A stretch of 64,000 nucleotides of DNA from Spiribacter sp. 2438 (GTDB taxonomy: Bacteria > Pseudomonadota > Gammaproteobacteria > Nitrococcales > Nitrococcaceae), in NCBI RefSeq assembly GCF_009676705.1, contig NZ_CP046046.1, positions 1,364,001 through 1,428,000 of the forward strand, written 5' to 3'. The position numbers and the translations under genes were made by a program. The notes under the pieces were generated by a model. That model searched no databases. It was given only the letters and a program-made list of their open reading frames with translations, and was not told the DNA's origin. Below, piece after piece: positions 35,812 to 44,541 of the stretch. The stretch's first letter is position 1, and each line of letters starts with the position of its first letter.

Positions 35812-36597
35812 AAAGGTTGATAACGGGAACTTCGCGGTTTCTGCAATGATGCCGGCGAGGGTATCCGCGTAGTGAAGAAGCAGTTTTTCACCGGCCTCCG
35901 GGTTCGCCAGTCGTGCGTCACCGGTAATCCCCCCCGGATGCAGATCCTCGGCCAGCCAGGCAAACCGGGCGGCTCGGGTTTCCGCGCCGAGCCACCGAAA
36001 ATCCGCCAGCGCCTCGAACTCAATGGACGGCCGGTGAGAGAGCTGATGACGGTTGACCCGATCCGGGGCCAGATGAAGCATCAGGGCGGTTTCCAGCGCA
36101 CCGCCATGCAACCCCTCCTGCCACTCGCGCTCCGGAAACATTGCGGGAATGGCCGGAAAATCAAAATGGCAGGTTTTCACCACCAGCATGCCCTCACGGG
36201 CCCGCAGATCCAGCGCCGCGGTGTCCATGGCCGCCAGATTGCCACCATGGCTGGTGTACATCACCAGCCGGCGGGCACCGGCACGACTCACCGACTGACC
36301 GATTTCCCTTAGCACGGCCTCAAAGGTGGCCGACGAAAGACTGAGCGTGCCGGCATGGTTGACATGCTCGGTGCTCTCGCCAATGGCCACCGTGGGCAGG
36401 CGCAGGCAGGTAACCTCGGCGGGCAGCCGGTTCAGGGCGGCTTCGACGACTCCGTCGGCGATGATCTGGTCCGTGGCCAGAGGCAGGTGATCCCCGTGCT
36501 GCTCCACCGCCGCCAACGGCAGGAGCGCCACCGCGTTCTCATCCAGACAATGGCGGAGCCCGTCGCGGGTATGACCGGCCCAGCCCCTCTGTTCCAT
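35800..36597 (-). CDS. Creatininase-family amidohydrolase
   Basis: 265 aa. Family metal ligands are visible: Glu and His in AAVEQHGDHLPL, Asp in ATDQIIAD, His in SHGGN and Glu in HGGALETALM. The family includes creatininase, mycofactocin MftE and archaeal ArfB, which deformylates a pyrimidine made by a GTP cyclohydrolase. ArfB gives a chemical precedent for acting downstream of the adjacent GTP cyclohydrolase II. I chose the ATG at 36597, 7 nt after GGAGG. Its start overlaps the uracil-DNA-glycosylase-like stop as TGATG. A longer frame to 36699 lies inside that gene. Confidence 0.85.
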   Translation of the reverse strand: MEQRGWAGHTRDGLRHCLDENAVALLPLAAVEQHGDHLPLATDQIIADGVVEAALNRLPAEVTCLRLPTVAIGESTEHVNHAGTLSLSSATFEAVLREIGQSVSRAGARRLVMYTSHGGNLAAMDTAALDLRAREGMLVVKTCHFDFPAIPAMFPEREWQEGLHGGALETALMLHLAPDRVNRHQLSHRPSIEFEALADFRWLGAETRAARFAWLAEDLHPGGITGDARLANPEAGEKLLLHYADTLAGIIAETAKFPLSTFDQA

Positions 36598-37277
36598 CAT
36601 TCGGCCTCCAGCGTATCGAGACGGCTTTCCAGGAGCGACGGAAAGCGTTTGAACCAGGTGGCGTTCAGGGGTGAGGGATGGGGCAGCGGATGAATCCACA
36701 GGCGGCGCTTCAGTTCCGGCTCCGGACCAGCGTAATCAATGGCCAGGGATGTCTCGAAGCGGGCGGGCGAGTGCCAGTGATGGCTCAGGGACTGACGCAC
36801 CGAGGCGGACTGCTCGAGTCCGAACCAGAAAAACGCCTCCCGCCCCAGGGTCAGCACCTGCGACCCGCTCCAGCAGCGCAGCAGAACCGTGCTGACCAGC
36901 GGCCAGAAACGGCGTTTAATGGCCATCGGCCAGGCTTTGTTACCCGCGGGCTTGTAGGGGACGGTGTTGGCCCAGAAGTAGCCCTCCCCCGCCGCGAGGG
37001 CCTGCTCGGTGGTCGCCAGCTCTCCACTGAAACGACGCCGGTGCAGGACCCGACGAATCTGTTTGCCACCCGCGCCGATAAAGGGCACCCCGTGTCGGAC
37101 TTCGTCCCGACCCGGGTCGCGTCCGAAAAATGCAACCGGGGACTCCCGGCGACCCAGGCCGAGTACAGGGGACTGTGGATCGCGGTCCGCCTGGAGGTAG
37201 GCCTCGTGATCCACCCCCGGCAAATCCGCGGCGGCCTGCCGGAAGCGTTCCTCAAGCGGCTCCGGCAATTCGGCCAT
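36597..37277 (-). CDS. Uracil-DNA glycosylase superfamily protein
   Basis: 226 aa from the ATG at 37277, one base after the upstream gene's stop. A frame extending to 37511 would lie in that gene. UDG-fold landmarks: VAFFGRDPGRDEVRHGVPFIGAGG (motif 1 region with G-R-D-P replacing the G-E-x-P of family 4) and a C-terminal PLPHPSPLNATWF (HPSPL motif). It lacks the four Cys of FeS-type UDGs. Presumably it removes uracil or another damaged base from DNA, but the substrate is not clear. Confidence 0.75.
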   Translation of the reverse strand: MAELPEPLEERFRQAAADLPGVDHEAYLQADRDPQSPVLGLGRRESPVAFFGRDPGRDEVRHGVPFIGAGGKQIRRVLHRRRFSGELATTEQALAAGEGYFWANTVPYKPAGNKAWPMAIKRRFWPLVSTVLLRCWSGSQVLTLGREAFFWFGLEQSASVRQSLSHHWHSPARFETSLAIDYAGPEPELKRRLWIHPLPHPSPLNATWFKRFPSLLESRLDTLEAE

Positions 37278-37278
37278 G

Positions 37279-37698
37279 TCAGTGCAGGGTTGCCTGGCGC
37301 TCGCGGGTTTCCTTGAGAACCCCCACCACGTCTTCTTCCCAGCTTTTGGCCAGGGCCGACTGGGCCACCAGCGCCGAGAGCTCATCGGCGCTGACCGGCG
37401 AACCGCCTTCGTCGCCGACCGACAGTCGCGAACGGTGCTCGTCTCTGAGTTCATAGGCCCGTTCGCCGGTGTCGCCGTCACCGACTCGCAGGGTAATCTC
37501 GTCGGCATCAATCACCGCCCGCCAGTTGACCTGTGCGGTCCAGCCGCGAGCGTTTGAATACAGGGACACCCCCGCCAGTTCCTGGCCGCTGCTGCGCTGT
37601 CGATCCATTACATGGACACTGCTGGTGAGGTGCTCGAAGGGGGACTCCTCGAGAATCTGCATCAGCTGTTCCTTGGGAATCATGGCATCCGCGTTCAT
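37279..37698 (-). CDS. Hypothetical acidic protein
   Basis: 139 aa that I cannot assign. It is acidic and soluble, with no signal peptide or membrane helix and no Cys. It has a beta-rich middle (GVSLYSNARGWTAQVNW) and a C-terminal helix rich in Ala/Glu. Codon use resembles its neighbours. GAGGCG lies 7 nt before the ATG at 37698. One base separates its stop from the uracil-DNA-glycosylase-like gene, so the two are probably co-translated. Confidence 0.6.
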   Translation of the reverse strand: MNADAMIPKEQLMQILEESPFEHLTSSVHVMDRQRSSGQELAGVSLYSNARGWTAQVNWRAVIDADEITLRVGDGDTGERAYELRDEHRSRLSVGDEGGSPVSADELSALVAQSALAKSWEEDVVGVLKETRERQATLH

Positions 37699-37758
37699 GG
37701 GTTGTCGCCTCGTGACCGCTGGTTCATCCGTTCATCATACAACCCTCGCGCGGGTCTG

Positions 37759-37785
37759 TTGACCCTGCCGGTGTTGGGTTATGCT
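37759..37785 (+). promoter_or_regulatory. Possible proQ promoter
   Basis: TTGACC (37759-37764) and TATGCT (37780-37785) are separated by 15 bp, shorter than optimal. It lies 42 bp before the proQ ATG in the only divergent gap of this area. Confidence 0.25.
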
Positions 37786-37827
37786 CCTCGCTGAATCTGT
37801 CCAGCAAAGAGTGACCGGCAATCGGGC

Positions 37828-38274
37828 ATGGCCAATTCGCCAAACCAGAAACGCAAGCGCGCCGAGCGGGCCCGAGACCTGCTCCGGGAATTGCAGAAAC
37901 GTTTTCCCGACTGTTTTGGACGGCAGCGCAAAAACATCCGGCCAATCGCCATCGGAATTGACCGGGCGCTGCGGGAAACGTTCGACAACGACCCGGACAT
38001 GGCGAAAACGCCGAATTGGCTGATTCGTCAGTGTCTTGCCGTTCACACCCGGTCGCCCGCCTATCTGGACGCCGTGATCGCCGGCGGTGATCGGGTGGAT
38101 CTGAGCGGCAATCCGGTGGAACCGGTCACCGCAGAAGCCATCGAATTGGCCAGAACGCGCCGCGAGGAACAGCGCGCCCGGGCGGCCGAACAGCGTCAGA
38201 AGAAACGCGCCGATGAAGAAGCCGCCCGACGCCAGGCCCGATTGGAGCAACTGGCCAAGCATTTCAACGATTGA
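37828..38274 (+). CDS. proQ: ProQ/FinO-domain RNA chaperone
   Basis: 148 aa. The ProQ/FinO domain covers about 12-115 (LLRELQKRFPDCF, then IGIDRALRE, then WLIRQCLAVHTRSPAYLDAV). The tail is a highly basic and charged helix (RREEQRARAAEQRQKKR). It binds structured small RNAs and mRNA 3' ends. It lacks the C-terminal Tudor domain of E. coli ProQ, which is common outside enterics. The ribosome site is weak. A small charged ORF follows 2 nt after its stop. Confidence 0.9.
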   Translation: MANSPNQKRKRAERARDLLRELQKRFPDCFGRQRKNIRPIAIGIDRALRETFDNDPDMAKTPNWLIRQCLAVHTRSPAYLDAVIAGGDRVDLSGNPVEPVTAEAIELARTRREEQRARAAEQRQKKRADEEAARRQARLEQLAKHFND

Positions 38275-38276
38275 GA

Positions 38277-38465
38277 ATGCCAACGGTGAAAACTCCCCTG
38301 AAACTGTCGGAAATGAGTCGTGAAGCCCTGGACGAACTGCGTCAGCGGGTGGACAGTGAACTCGAAGCCCGCGCATTCGAAGAGCAATTGCGCCGCGAGC
38401 TGCAATCGCACATGAATCGCCGGGAATGGATGGACCGCCACCACGCCGCTCAACGCCGCCGCTGA
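38277..38465 (+). CDS. Small charged protein downstream of proQ
   Basis: 62 aa from the ATG at 38277; a TTG at 38271 would add two residues. The sequence is a predicted amphipathic helix (MSREALDELRQRVDSELEAR) with a basic, Arg-rich end. I do not recognise a family. Its position 2 nt after proQ suggests translational coupling and perhaps a role with ProQ or in RNA binding. Confidence 0.5.
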   Translation: MPTVKTPLKLSEMSREALDELRQRVDSELEARAFEEQLRRELQSHMNRREWMDRHHAAQRRR

Positions 38466-38487
38466 TTCACGGCTGCGGCCTGAACCC

Positions 38488-39444
38488 ATGGACAAGGACG
38501 CCACCCCGCAACGCATCGTCTCCTTACTGCCGGGTGCCACCGACATCGTCGCCGCGCTGGGACTCGAGGATCACCTGGTGGGCCTGTCCGCCGAATGTGA
38601 CGCGCCGGCTTCGGTCATGGACCGGCCCCGGGTCAGCCTGACGGCCCTCGACACCCATGGCTGTGAACCCGGCGCCATCGATTCCATGGTGCGGGACCGA
38701 CTGGCGCGGGGCGAGCCGATTTTCCAGGCGGACGCCGAAGCCCTCGCTGGCCTCCGGCCCGACCTGATCCTATCCCAGTCACTCTGCGACGTCTGCGCCG
38801 CCACGCCCTCGACGCTGACTCGGGCGGCGATTGGCGGGGCAACCGTGCTGTCCCTCGACGGCCGAGATCTGGACGGGTTGATCGGCGACGTGCGAACGGT
38901 AGCGGACGCCGCCGGTATGCCGCAGCGTGGCGAACAGCTGGCGGCCCGGCTCGAACAGCAACGGCGGGCGGCGCGGCGCCATCCGCGCCACCGTCCACGG
39001 GTGCTGGCGGTGGAATGGCCGGATCCGCTTTTTATTGGCGGCCACTGGATACCCCACATGATCGAGGAAGCCGGTGGTGAGACCCTCGGAGCGCCGGGCG
39101 ATCACTCCGTGGTGATCCCCTGGAGCCGGGTTTGTGACTATGCTCCGGAAGTGATTCTCATGCTGCCCTGTGGCATGGGCCTCGAGGAGGGCGGCAACAC
39201 TCTGCCGGCACTGACCCGGCAACCCGGCTGGGCGGAGCTTCCCGCCGTTAAAACCGGAGAGGTCTATCTGCTGGACGGCAACCGGCATTTCAGCCGCCCG
39301 GGGCCCGGGCCTTTTGAGGGTCTGCAAATACTCGCCGAAATCCTCCACGGCTCGGCGCCGGCTCAGCAGCCCGGCCGGTGGCGGCGGGCACGTCAAAGCG
39401 AACTGCAGGCATCCAGCCGGAGGGCCATCGGGCCGTGGGAATGA
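38488..39444 (+). CDS. Cobalamin-binding / BtuF-like periplasmic-binding-fold protein without signal peptide
   Basis: 318 aa, helical-backbone binding protein fold (PF01497 type): RIVSLLPGATDIVAALGLED, LRPDLILSQSLCDVCA, and a C-terminal GEVYLLDGNRHFSRPGP. This is the form often annotated cobalamin-binding protein. There is no signal peptide or lipobox, so it is predicted to be cytoplasmic, unlike transport BtuF. No btuC, btuD or cobalamin riboswitch is nearby. Its stop overlaps the transporter start (ATGA at 39441). Confidence 0.8.
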   Translation: MDKDATPQRIVSLLPGATDIVAALGLEDHLVGLSAECDAPASVMDRPRVSLTALDTHGCEPGAIDSMVRDRLARGEPIFQADAEALAGLRPDLILSQSLCDVCAATPSTLTRAAIGGATVLSLDGRDLDGLIGDVRTVADAAGMPQRGEQLAARLEQQRRAARRHPRHRPRVLAVEWPDPLFIGGHWIPHMIEEAGGETLGAPGDHSVVIPWSRVCDYAPEVILMLPCGMGLEEGGNTLPALTRQPGWAELPAVKTGEVYLLDGNRHFSRPGPGPFEGLQILAEILHGSAPAQQPGRWRRARQSELQASSRRAIGPWE

Positions 39445-41234
39445 CCTGGGAAGGGTGGCTGACCCTCGCCGTCGTGGCGCTGGTCATCGGGGCCATGGGC
39501 TCCGGTCGCGCCTCCCCGGCTGGCGCCCTTTTCCTGGGGCTGGTGGTGCTGATGAGCACGGCTTCGATCACCGGCACTGAGGGTCTGTTGACACCCGCCC
39601 AGGCTGCCAGTGGCTTCGGCAATACCGGGTTGATGACCGTTGGCCTGCTGTTCGTGGTGGCCGCCGGGCTGACCCGAACGGGTGCCGTGGCGTCGCTGGT
39701 GGAACCGCTGCTTGGCCGGTCCCGGGGCCTGCGGTCTGCCCAGTGGCGACTGCTCTCGCCGGTGGCGGCTCTCAGCGCGTTCATGAACAACACGCCCATC
39801 GTCGCGCTTTTCCTGCCCGTGGTGAACGATCTGGCGCGACGACTCGGCCTGCCGGCGTCCCGGCTGTATTTGCCACTGAGCTACGCCGCCATTCTCGGCG
39901 GGACCTGCACGCTCATTGGCACCAGTACCAATCTGATTGTTAACGACCTGCTCCGCCAGACCAGTGAGACGCCGGCGCTGGCGCTGTTCGATCTGGCCTG
40001 GGTGGGCATCCCCGCCGTGGTGGTGGGGCTCGCCTACATTCTCCTGATGACCCCCTGGCTGCTGCCGGACCGCCGTGAGGCGCTGGCTGAGCGCCGGGAC
40101 CCACGGCGCTATACCGTCGAGGTGGAAGTGGCGGCCGGCGGGCCCATGGTGGGCCGAAGCATTGCCCAGGCGGGCCTCCGCCATCTGCCGGATCTGTTCC
40201 TTGCGGAAATCGAGCGCGACGGCCACAGCATCCCGGCGGTGTCCCCGGACGAAGTCCTGCAGGGGGGTGACCGGCTGGTGTTCGTTGGCGTCCTCGAGTC
40301 CGTGGTGGACCTTCATAAAATGCGGGGTCTGAAACCGGCCGCCGGCGCCGCGGAGCGACTGAAAACTCCGATTAACGAGCGCTGCCTCGTGGAGGCCGTG
40401 GTCTCCGATGCCTGCCCCCTGGCGGGCCAAAGCATTCGGGCGGGCCGTTTTCGCGAGCGCTATCAGGCGGCGGTCATCGCCGTTTCCCGGGGCGGCCGCC
40501 AACTCTCCGGCAAACTGGGTGATGTGGTGCTGCGCCCCGGCGATACCCTGCTGCTGGAGACCCATCCGAGTTTCGTCGAGCGTCAGCGCGACGCCCGCGA
40601 TTTTCATCTGGTGAGTGGCGTGAACGACTCAGCGCCCCGGCAGCATCACAAGGCCCGGCTGTCACTGCTCATTCTCGCTGGCATGGTTGGGCTGGCCGCC
40701 AGTCCCTGGATCAGCATGCTCAACGCGGCGCTGGTCGCCGCGGTCCTGCTCACGCTCACCCGCTGCGTGGATCTGGGTGAGGCGGTGCGGAGCGTCAACT
40801 GGAATGTCCTATTGGTGATCGGCGCCGCCATCGGCCTTGGGCAGGCGATGGACAATAGCGGCGCTGCCGCAGTGCTCGGCCACCAGATCATTCACCTGGC
40901 GTCAGACCACCCGCTAATCGCTCTGGCCGGGATTTACCTGCTGACCTCCATCACCACCGAAGCGATTACCAATAACGCCGCCGCGGTGCTCATCTTTCCG
41001 GTGGCAGTGGCGGGCGCAGAGGCGCTGGGTGTTTCCCCGACCCCCTTCGTTGTGGCGATCATGGTGGCGGCCTCCGCGGCTTTCACCACCCCCATCGGAT
41101 ACCAGACCAACCTCATGGTGCTGGGGCCCGGCGGCTACCGATTCATGGACTATGTCCGTTTCGGGCTCCCGCTGAATCTTCTGGTCATGGTCACTGCTCT
41201 GCTGATCATCCCCCGGGTCTGGCCTCTGCACTGA
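39441..41234 (+). CDS. SLC13/DASS-type transporter with two RCK_C domains
   Basis: 597 aa from the ATG at 39441, which overlaps the previous stop; an upstream in-frame ATG lies inside the previous gene. Two membrane halves (helices about 1-190 and 400-597) flank two TrkA-C/RCK_C domains (about 205-375). Repeat motifs are SAFMNNTPIVALFLPVV, ILGGTCTLIGTSTNL, TEAITNNAAAVL and TTPIGYQTNLMV, typical of sodium-coupled anion transporters. Substrate may be sulfate, dicarboxylate or another anion; the sequence does not decide. Confidence 0.88.
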   Translation: MTWEGWLTLAVVALVIGAMGSGRASPAGALFLGLVVLMSTASITGTEGLLTPAQAASGFGNTGLMTVGLLFVVAAGLTRTGAVASLVEPLLGRSRGLRSAQWRLLSPVAALSAFMNNTPIVALFLPVVNDLARRLGLPASRLYLPLSYAAILGGTCTLIGTSTNLIVNDLLRQTSETPALALFDLAWVGIPAVVVGLAYILLMTPWLLPDRREALAERRDPRRYTVEVEVAAGGPMVGRSIAQAGLRHLPDLFLAEIERDGHSIPAVSPDEVLQGGDRLVFVGVLESVVDLHKMRGLKPAAGAAERLKTPINERCLVEAVVSDACPLAGQSIRAGRFRERYQAAVIAVSRGGRQLSGKLGDVVLRPGDTLLLETHPSFVERQRDARDFHLVSGVNDSAPRQHHKARLSLLILAGMVGLAASPWISMLNAALVAAVLLTLTRCVDLGEAVRSVNWNVLLVIGAAIGLGQAMDNSGAAAVLGHQIIHLASDHPLIALAGIYLLTSITTEAITNNAAAVLIFPVAVAGAEALGVSPTPFVVAIMVAASAAFTTPIGYQTNLMVLGPGGYRFMDYVRFGLPLNLLVMVTALLIIPRVWPLH

Positions 41235-41281
41235 TCAGCCGTCAGACTGATCAGCCAAACGGGCTTTTCAACGGAGACGGC

Positions 41282-42715
41282 ATGGCATCCTCGATCGACT
41301 CCCGACGCGCCAGCGATTATGTGGACAGGGCGTGGGAGGAGGACATCCTTCCAGCGCTGGAGTCTTTCATCCGCATCCCGGCCAAGTCGCCGGCCTTCGA
41401 TCCGGACTGGGCGAACACCGGTCATCTGGATGAGGCGGTGGCGCTGGCCGAGGCCTGGTGCCGGCGCATCGCCCCGGCGGGGAGTCAAATTGAAGTCATC
41501 CGGCTGCCAGGACGGACACCGCTGCTGTGGGTGGATGTGCCCGGCACCGGCGCCGGCGAGGCGCTCCTCTATGGCCATCTGGACAAGCAGCCGGAAGCCA
41601 GTGGCTGGGACGACGACAAGGGCCCGTGGACGCCGGTCCGCGAAGGCGACCGCCTGTACGGACGGGGCGCGGCGGACGATGGTTATGCCCTGTTCGCGTC
41701 CCTGCAGGCGGTCCGGATGCTCCATGATATCGGTGCGCCGGCTCCCCGTTGCATGCTACTCATCGAATGCGCCGAGGAAAGCGGTAGCCCGGATCTGCCC
41801 GCCTACCTGGCGCATCTGGGCCCGCGCCTGGGCTCGCCGGGGCTGGTGGTCTGCCTGGACTCCGGCTGTGCCGATTATGACCGGTTATGGGTGACCACCT
41901 CCCTGCGGGGCATGGCGGCGGGTGATCTCACGGTCCGCGTGCTCGATCAGGGGGTTCACTCCGGAGACGCCAGCGGCGTGGTGCCGTCGAGCTTTCGCAT
42001 TGCCAGGACCCTGCTGGATCGGCTGGAAGATCCCGCCACCGGCGAGATCCGGCCCGCCGACCTGGCCGCGGAAATCCCCACGGAACGGCGCCAACAGGCC
42101 GCCAAGGCCGCCGGAGTCATCAGTGATCAGCTGGCGGGCAAATTTCCCTGGGCCGGCGGCACCACCGCCATCAGTGCCGACCCCGCCGAGCTGATCCTCA
42201 ACCGAACCTGGCGGGCCTGGCTGGAAATTATCGGCGTTGATGGCATCGCGCCGCTCAGTGAAGCAGGCAATGTGCTGCGACCTGCCACCACCCTGCGCCT
42301 TTCGCTGCGACTGCCTCCGACGGTACCGGGCTCGACAGCCACCCGGGTCATGGCCGAGACACTGACCGCCGACCCGCCTCACGGAGCCGAGGTGAGCTTC
42401 CAGTCCGGCGGTGGTGCCGACGGCTGGAACGCACCGGCCTTTGAAGGCTGGCTGGGGGACAGCCTGGAAGCGGCGGCGATGAATTGGTTTGATCAGCCGC
42501 CGGTCTTCATGGGCGAAGGCGGCAGCATTCCGTTGATGAACCTGCTGGGTGAGCAGTTCCCGGCGGCACGGTTTCTGGTCACCGGCGTGCTCGGGCCCGG
42601 CTCCAATGCCCACGGCCCCAATGAGTTTCTGCATCTGCCCATGGCCCGTCGGTTGACCGGTGTGGTGGCCGAAGCACTGACCGCCCAGGCGGGCGCCGCG
42701 GAGGGTTCCAACTGA
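41282..42715 (+). CDS. M20 family metallopeptidase (dipeptidase)
   Basis: 477 aa. Metal-site motifs are LLYGHLDKQPE (His), GRGAADDGYA (Asp) and ECAEESGSPD (general base Glu plus metal Glu), with HGPNEF near the end supplying the last His. The long form with the lid insertion resembles M20A/M20F cytosolic nonspecific dipeptidases. GGAGA lies before the ATG at 41282. It ends 9 nt before the convergent SDR gene. Confidence 0.9.
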   Translation: MASSIDSRRASDYVDRAWEEDILPALESFIRIPAKSPAFDPDWANTGHLDEAVALAEAWCRRIAPAGSQIEVIRLPGRTPLLWVDVPGTGAGEALLYGHLDKQPEASGWDDDKGPWTPVREGDRLYGRGAADDGYALFASLQAVRMLHDIGAPAPRCMLLIECAEESGSPDLPAYLAHLGPRLGSPGLVVCLDSGCADYDRLWVTTSLRGMAAGDLTVRVLDQGVHSGDASGVVPSSFRIARTLLDRLEDPATGEIRPADLAAEIPTERRQQAAKAAGVISDQLAGKFPWAGGTTAISADPAELILNRTWRAWLEIIGVDGIAPLSEAGNVLRPATTLRLSLRLPPTVPGSTATRVMAETLTADPPHGAEVSFQSGGGADGWNAPAFEGWLGDSLEAAAMNWFDQPPVFMGEGGSIPLMNLLGEQFPAARFLVTGVLGPGSNAHGPNEFLHLPMARRLTGVVAEALTAQAGAAEGSN

Positions 42716-42716
42716 T

Positions 42717-42733
42717 CCCTGGCACTACCAGGG
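42717..42733. terminator. Short hairpin between convergent genes
   Basis: CCCTGG-CACTA-CCAGGG forms a 6-bp stem just after the M20 stop and into the last codons of the SDR gene. There is no U-tract, so terminator activity is doubtful. Confidence 0.3.
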
Positions 42734-43492
42734 AATGGGCTGACCATCCCAGGCAAAAAAACCGCCGGAGTCCTCGAGTCGGGCCCGATCAATCCGCGTC
42801 AGCAGCTTTTCGGCCACGAAAGCCGGCGTGAACAGTTTGTTCTCCGGCACTCGAGCCTGAAAAGGCCGGGAGAGACCCGAGTCGGTGGTGCCCGGATGCA
42901 GGGCGAGACAGATCACTCGCCGGGCCCGGCGTCCACACTCAATGGCCAGCCCGCGGGTAAACATGTTCTGGGCCGCCTTGCTGGAGCGGTAGGCATACCA
43001 TCCCCCCAGACGGTTGTCGCCAATGCTGCCCACACGCGCCGACAGGGTGGCGAAGACCGCCCGCTCCCGGTGATTCAGCAGCCCCAGGCAGTGCCGGGCG
43101 ATCAGCATCGGCGCCATGGTGTTGATGCGAAAATTGGCTTCCAGTCCTTCGGGACTGATGTCCTCCAGACGCTTTTCCGGCCAGATCCCGGCGCGCTCGT
43201 CGTGGAGGAAACCGAAGGCATTGATCAGCAGATGCAGGGGTTTGGCCTCGGCGGCCAGGTCCTCGCCCATGCGCTGAATGGAGGTGGCCTCGGTGATATC
43301 GACCTCCAGGGTTCGCAAGCGGTCGCCGTACCGCTCAGCGAGCGACATCAGTCGCGCTGAAGCCGGCTGACTGCTGGCCGCCCAGACCCCCTGGATCGGG
43401 GTGTGCGCCAGCAGATGCTCCACCAGCGCGGATCCAATGGCGCCGCTGGCGCCAATCACCAGAGCCCGTGATTGTTCGCTAAGGGTTTCCAT
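42725..43492 (-). CDS. Short-chain dehydrogenase/reductase
   Basis: 255 aa from the ATG at 43492, 7 nt after GGAG. NAD(P)-binding motif VIGASGAIGSALVEH, then a degenerate NAG motif (LINAFGFLHDE) and the catalytic Tyr-Lys in YAYRSSKAAQN with the Ser in TLSARVGS. It resembles C-factor/CsgA-type SDRs found next to photolyase or DNA-repair genes in many gammaproteobacteria. The substrate is unknown. It is divergent from the ligase-associated repair operon. Confidence 0.88.
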   Translation of the reverse strand: METLSEQSRALVIGASGAIGSALVEHLLAHTPIQGVWAASSQPASARLMSLAERYGDRLRTLEVDITEATSIQRMGEDLAAEAKPLHLLINAFGFLHDERAGIWPEKRLEDISPEGLEANFRINTMAPMLIARHCLGLLNHRERAVFATLSARVGSIGDNRLGGWYAYRSSKAAQNMFTRGLAIECGRRARRVICLALHPGTTDSGLSRPFQARVPENKLFTPAFVAEKLLTRIDRARLEDSGGFFAWDGQPIPW

Positions 43493-43527
43493 GCCGTGTC
43501 TCCATGCGGCCAAGTTACAATGACAGG

Positions 43528-44541
43528 ATGAGCCAACCGCTTATCCAACCCACCGAACGCGGCCTGTATTGCGCCGCCGGCGACTTCCATATTGATCCAT
43601 GGCGACCGGTTGAGCGCGCGCTGATCACCCACGCACATGCGGATCATGCCCGGCCCGGTCACGGCCATTACTGGACCGCCCGCGATGGCCTGGCGCTTCT
43701 GCGACGCCGCCTCGGTTCGCGGATTCATGCCACCGGCGTCGACCATCGGCAGACGCTGAGGTTCGGGCCCGCCCGGGTCAGTTTCCATCCGGCCGGCCAT
43801 ATCCTCGGCTCTTCCCAGATTCGTGTCGAGGTGGATGGCGAAGTCTGGGTCGCCTCCGGCGATTACAAACGCGACCCGGACCCAACCTGCGCGCCGTTTG
43901 AACCGGTACCCTGTGACACATTCATCACCGAAGCCACCTTCGCGCTGCCGGTTTATCGCTGGCCGGAGCCGGATCAGGTGGCGGCGGAAATCTTCGACTG
44001 GTGGACACAGAACGCCGCCGCCGGCAACACCGCGGTGCTGTTCTGCTACGCCCTCGGCAAAGCGCAGCGAGTGCTCGCCCAGCTGCCGGCGGACCGGCCG
44101 GGGCCCATTTACCTCCACGGCGCGGTGTCCCCCCTCACCGAAGACTACCGGGAGGCGGGCATTCCCCTGCCCCCCACCCGCATGGTGAGTAAGGCGCCGC
44201 CGGATGAGCAATATCAGACCAGCCTGGTGATTGCTCCCCCGAGTGCCGCCGGGTCCACCTGGATGCGACGCTTCAGCAATCCGAGCCTGGGTTTTGCCTC
44301 GGGATGGATGCGGATCCGGGGCAATCGCCGCCGGCGAGGTTATGACCGCGGCTTCGTCATCTCGGATCACGTCGACTGGCCCGGCCTCCTCAAAACCTTC
44401 ACCGACACCGGCGCGACGCAGATCCTCACCACCCACGGCCGCGCCGATGAGCTGGTTCGCTACCTGCAGGAGCAGGGCAAAACCGCCCGGCCGCTGGCGA
44501 CCCTTTACGGTGAAGACGAAGACGACGGGGGCCCGGTATGA
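43528..44541 (+). CDS. Ligase-associated DNA repair exonuclease (MBL / beta-CASP type)
   Basis: 337 aa, first gene of the four-gene Lhr/ligase repair operon. The metallo-beta-lactamase motif is LITHAHADHARPGH, followed by HPAGHILGSSQI, ASGDYKRDPD and ISDHVDWPGL, as in SNM1/Pso2-related nucleases. I use the ATG at 43528; the ATG at 43504 has no ribosome site. Its stop overlaps the ligase ATG (ATGA). The enzyme is predicted to trim DNA ends for the ligase. Confidence 0.9.
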   Translation: MSQPLIQPTERGLYCAAGDFHIDPWRPVERALITHAHADHARPGHGHYWTARDGLALLRRRLGSRIHATGVDHRQTLRFGPARVSFHPAGHILGSSQIRVEVDGEVWVASGDYKRDPDPTCAPFEPVPCDTFITEATFALPVYRWPEPDQVAAEIFDWWTQNAAAGNTAVLFCYALGKAQRVLAQLPADRPGPIYLHGAVSPLTEDYREAGIPLPPTRMVSKAPPDEQYQTSLVIAPPSAAGSTWMRRFSNPSLGFASGWMRIRGNRRRRGYDRGFVISDHVDWPGLLKTFTDTGATQILTTHGRADELVRYLQEQGKTARPLATLYGEDEDDGGPV

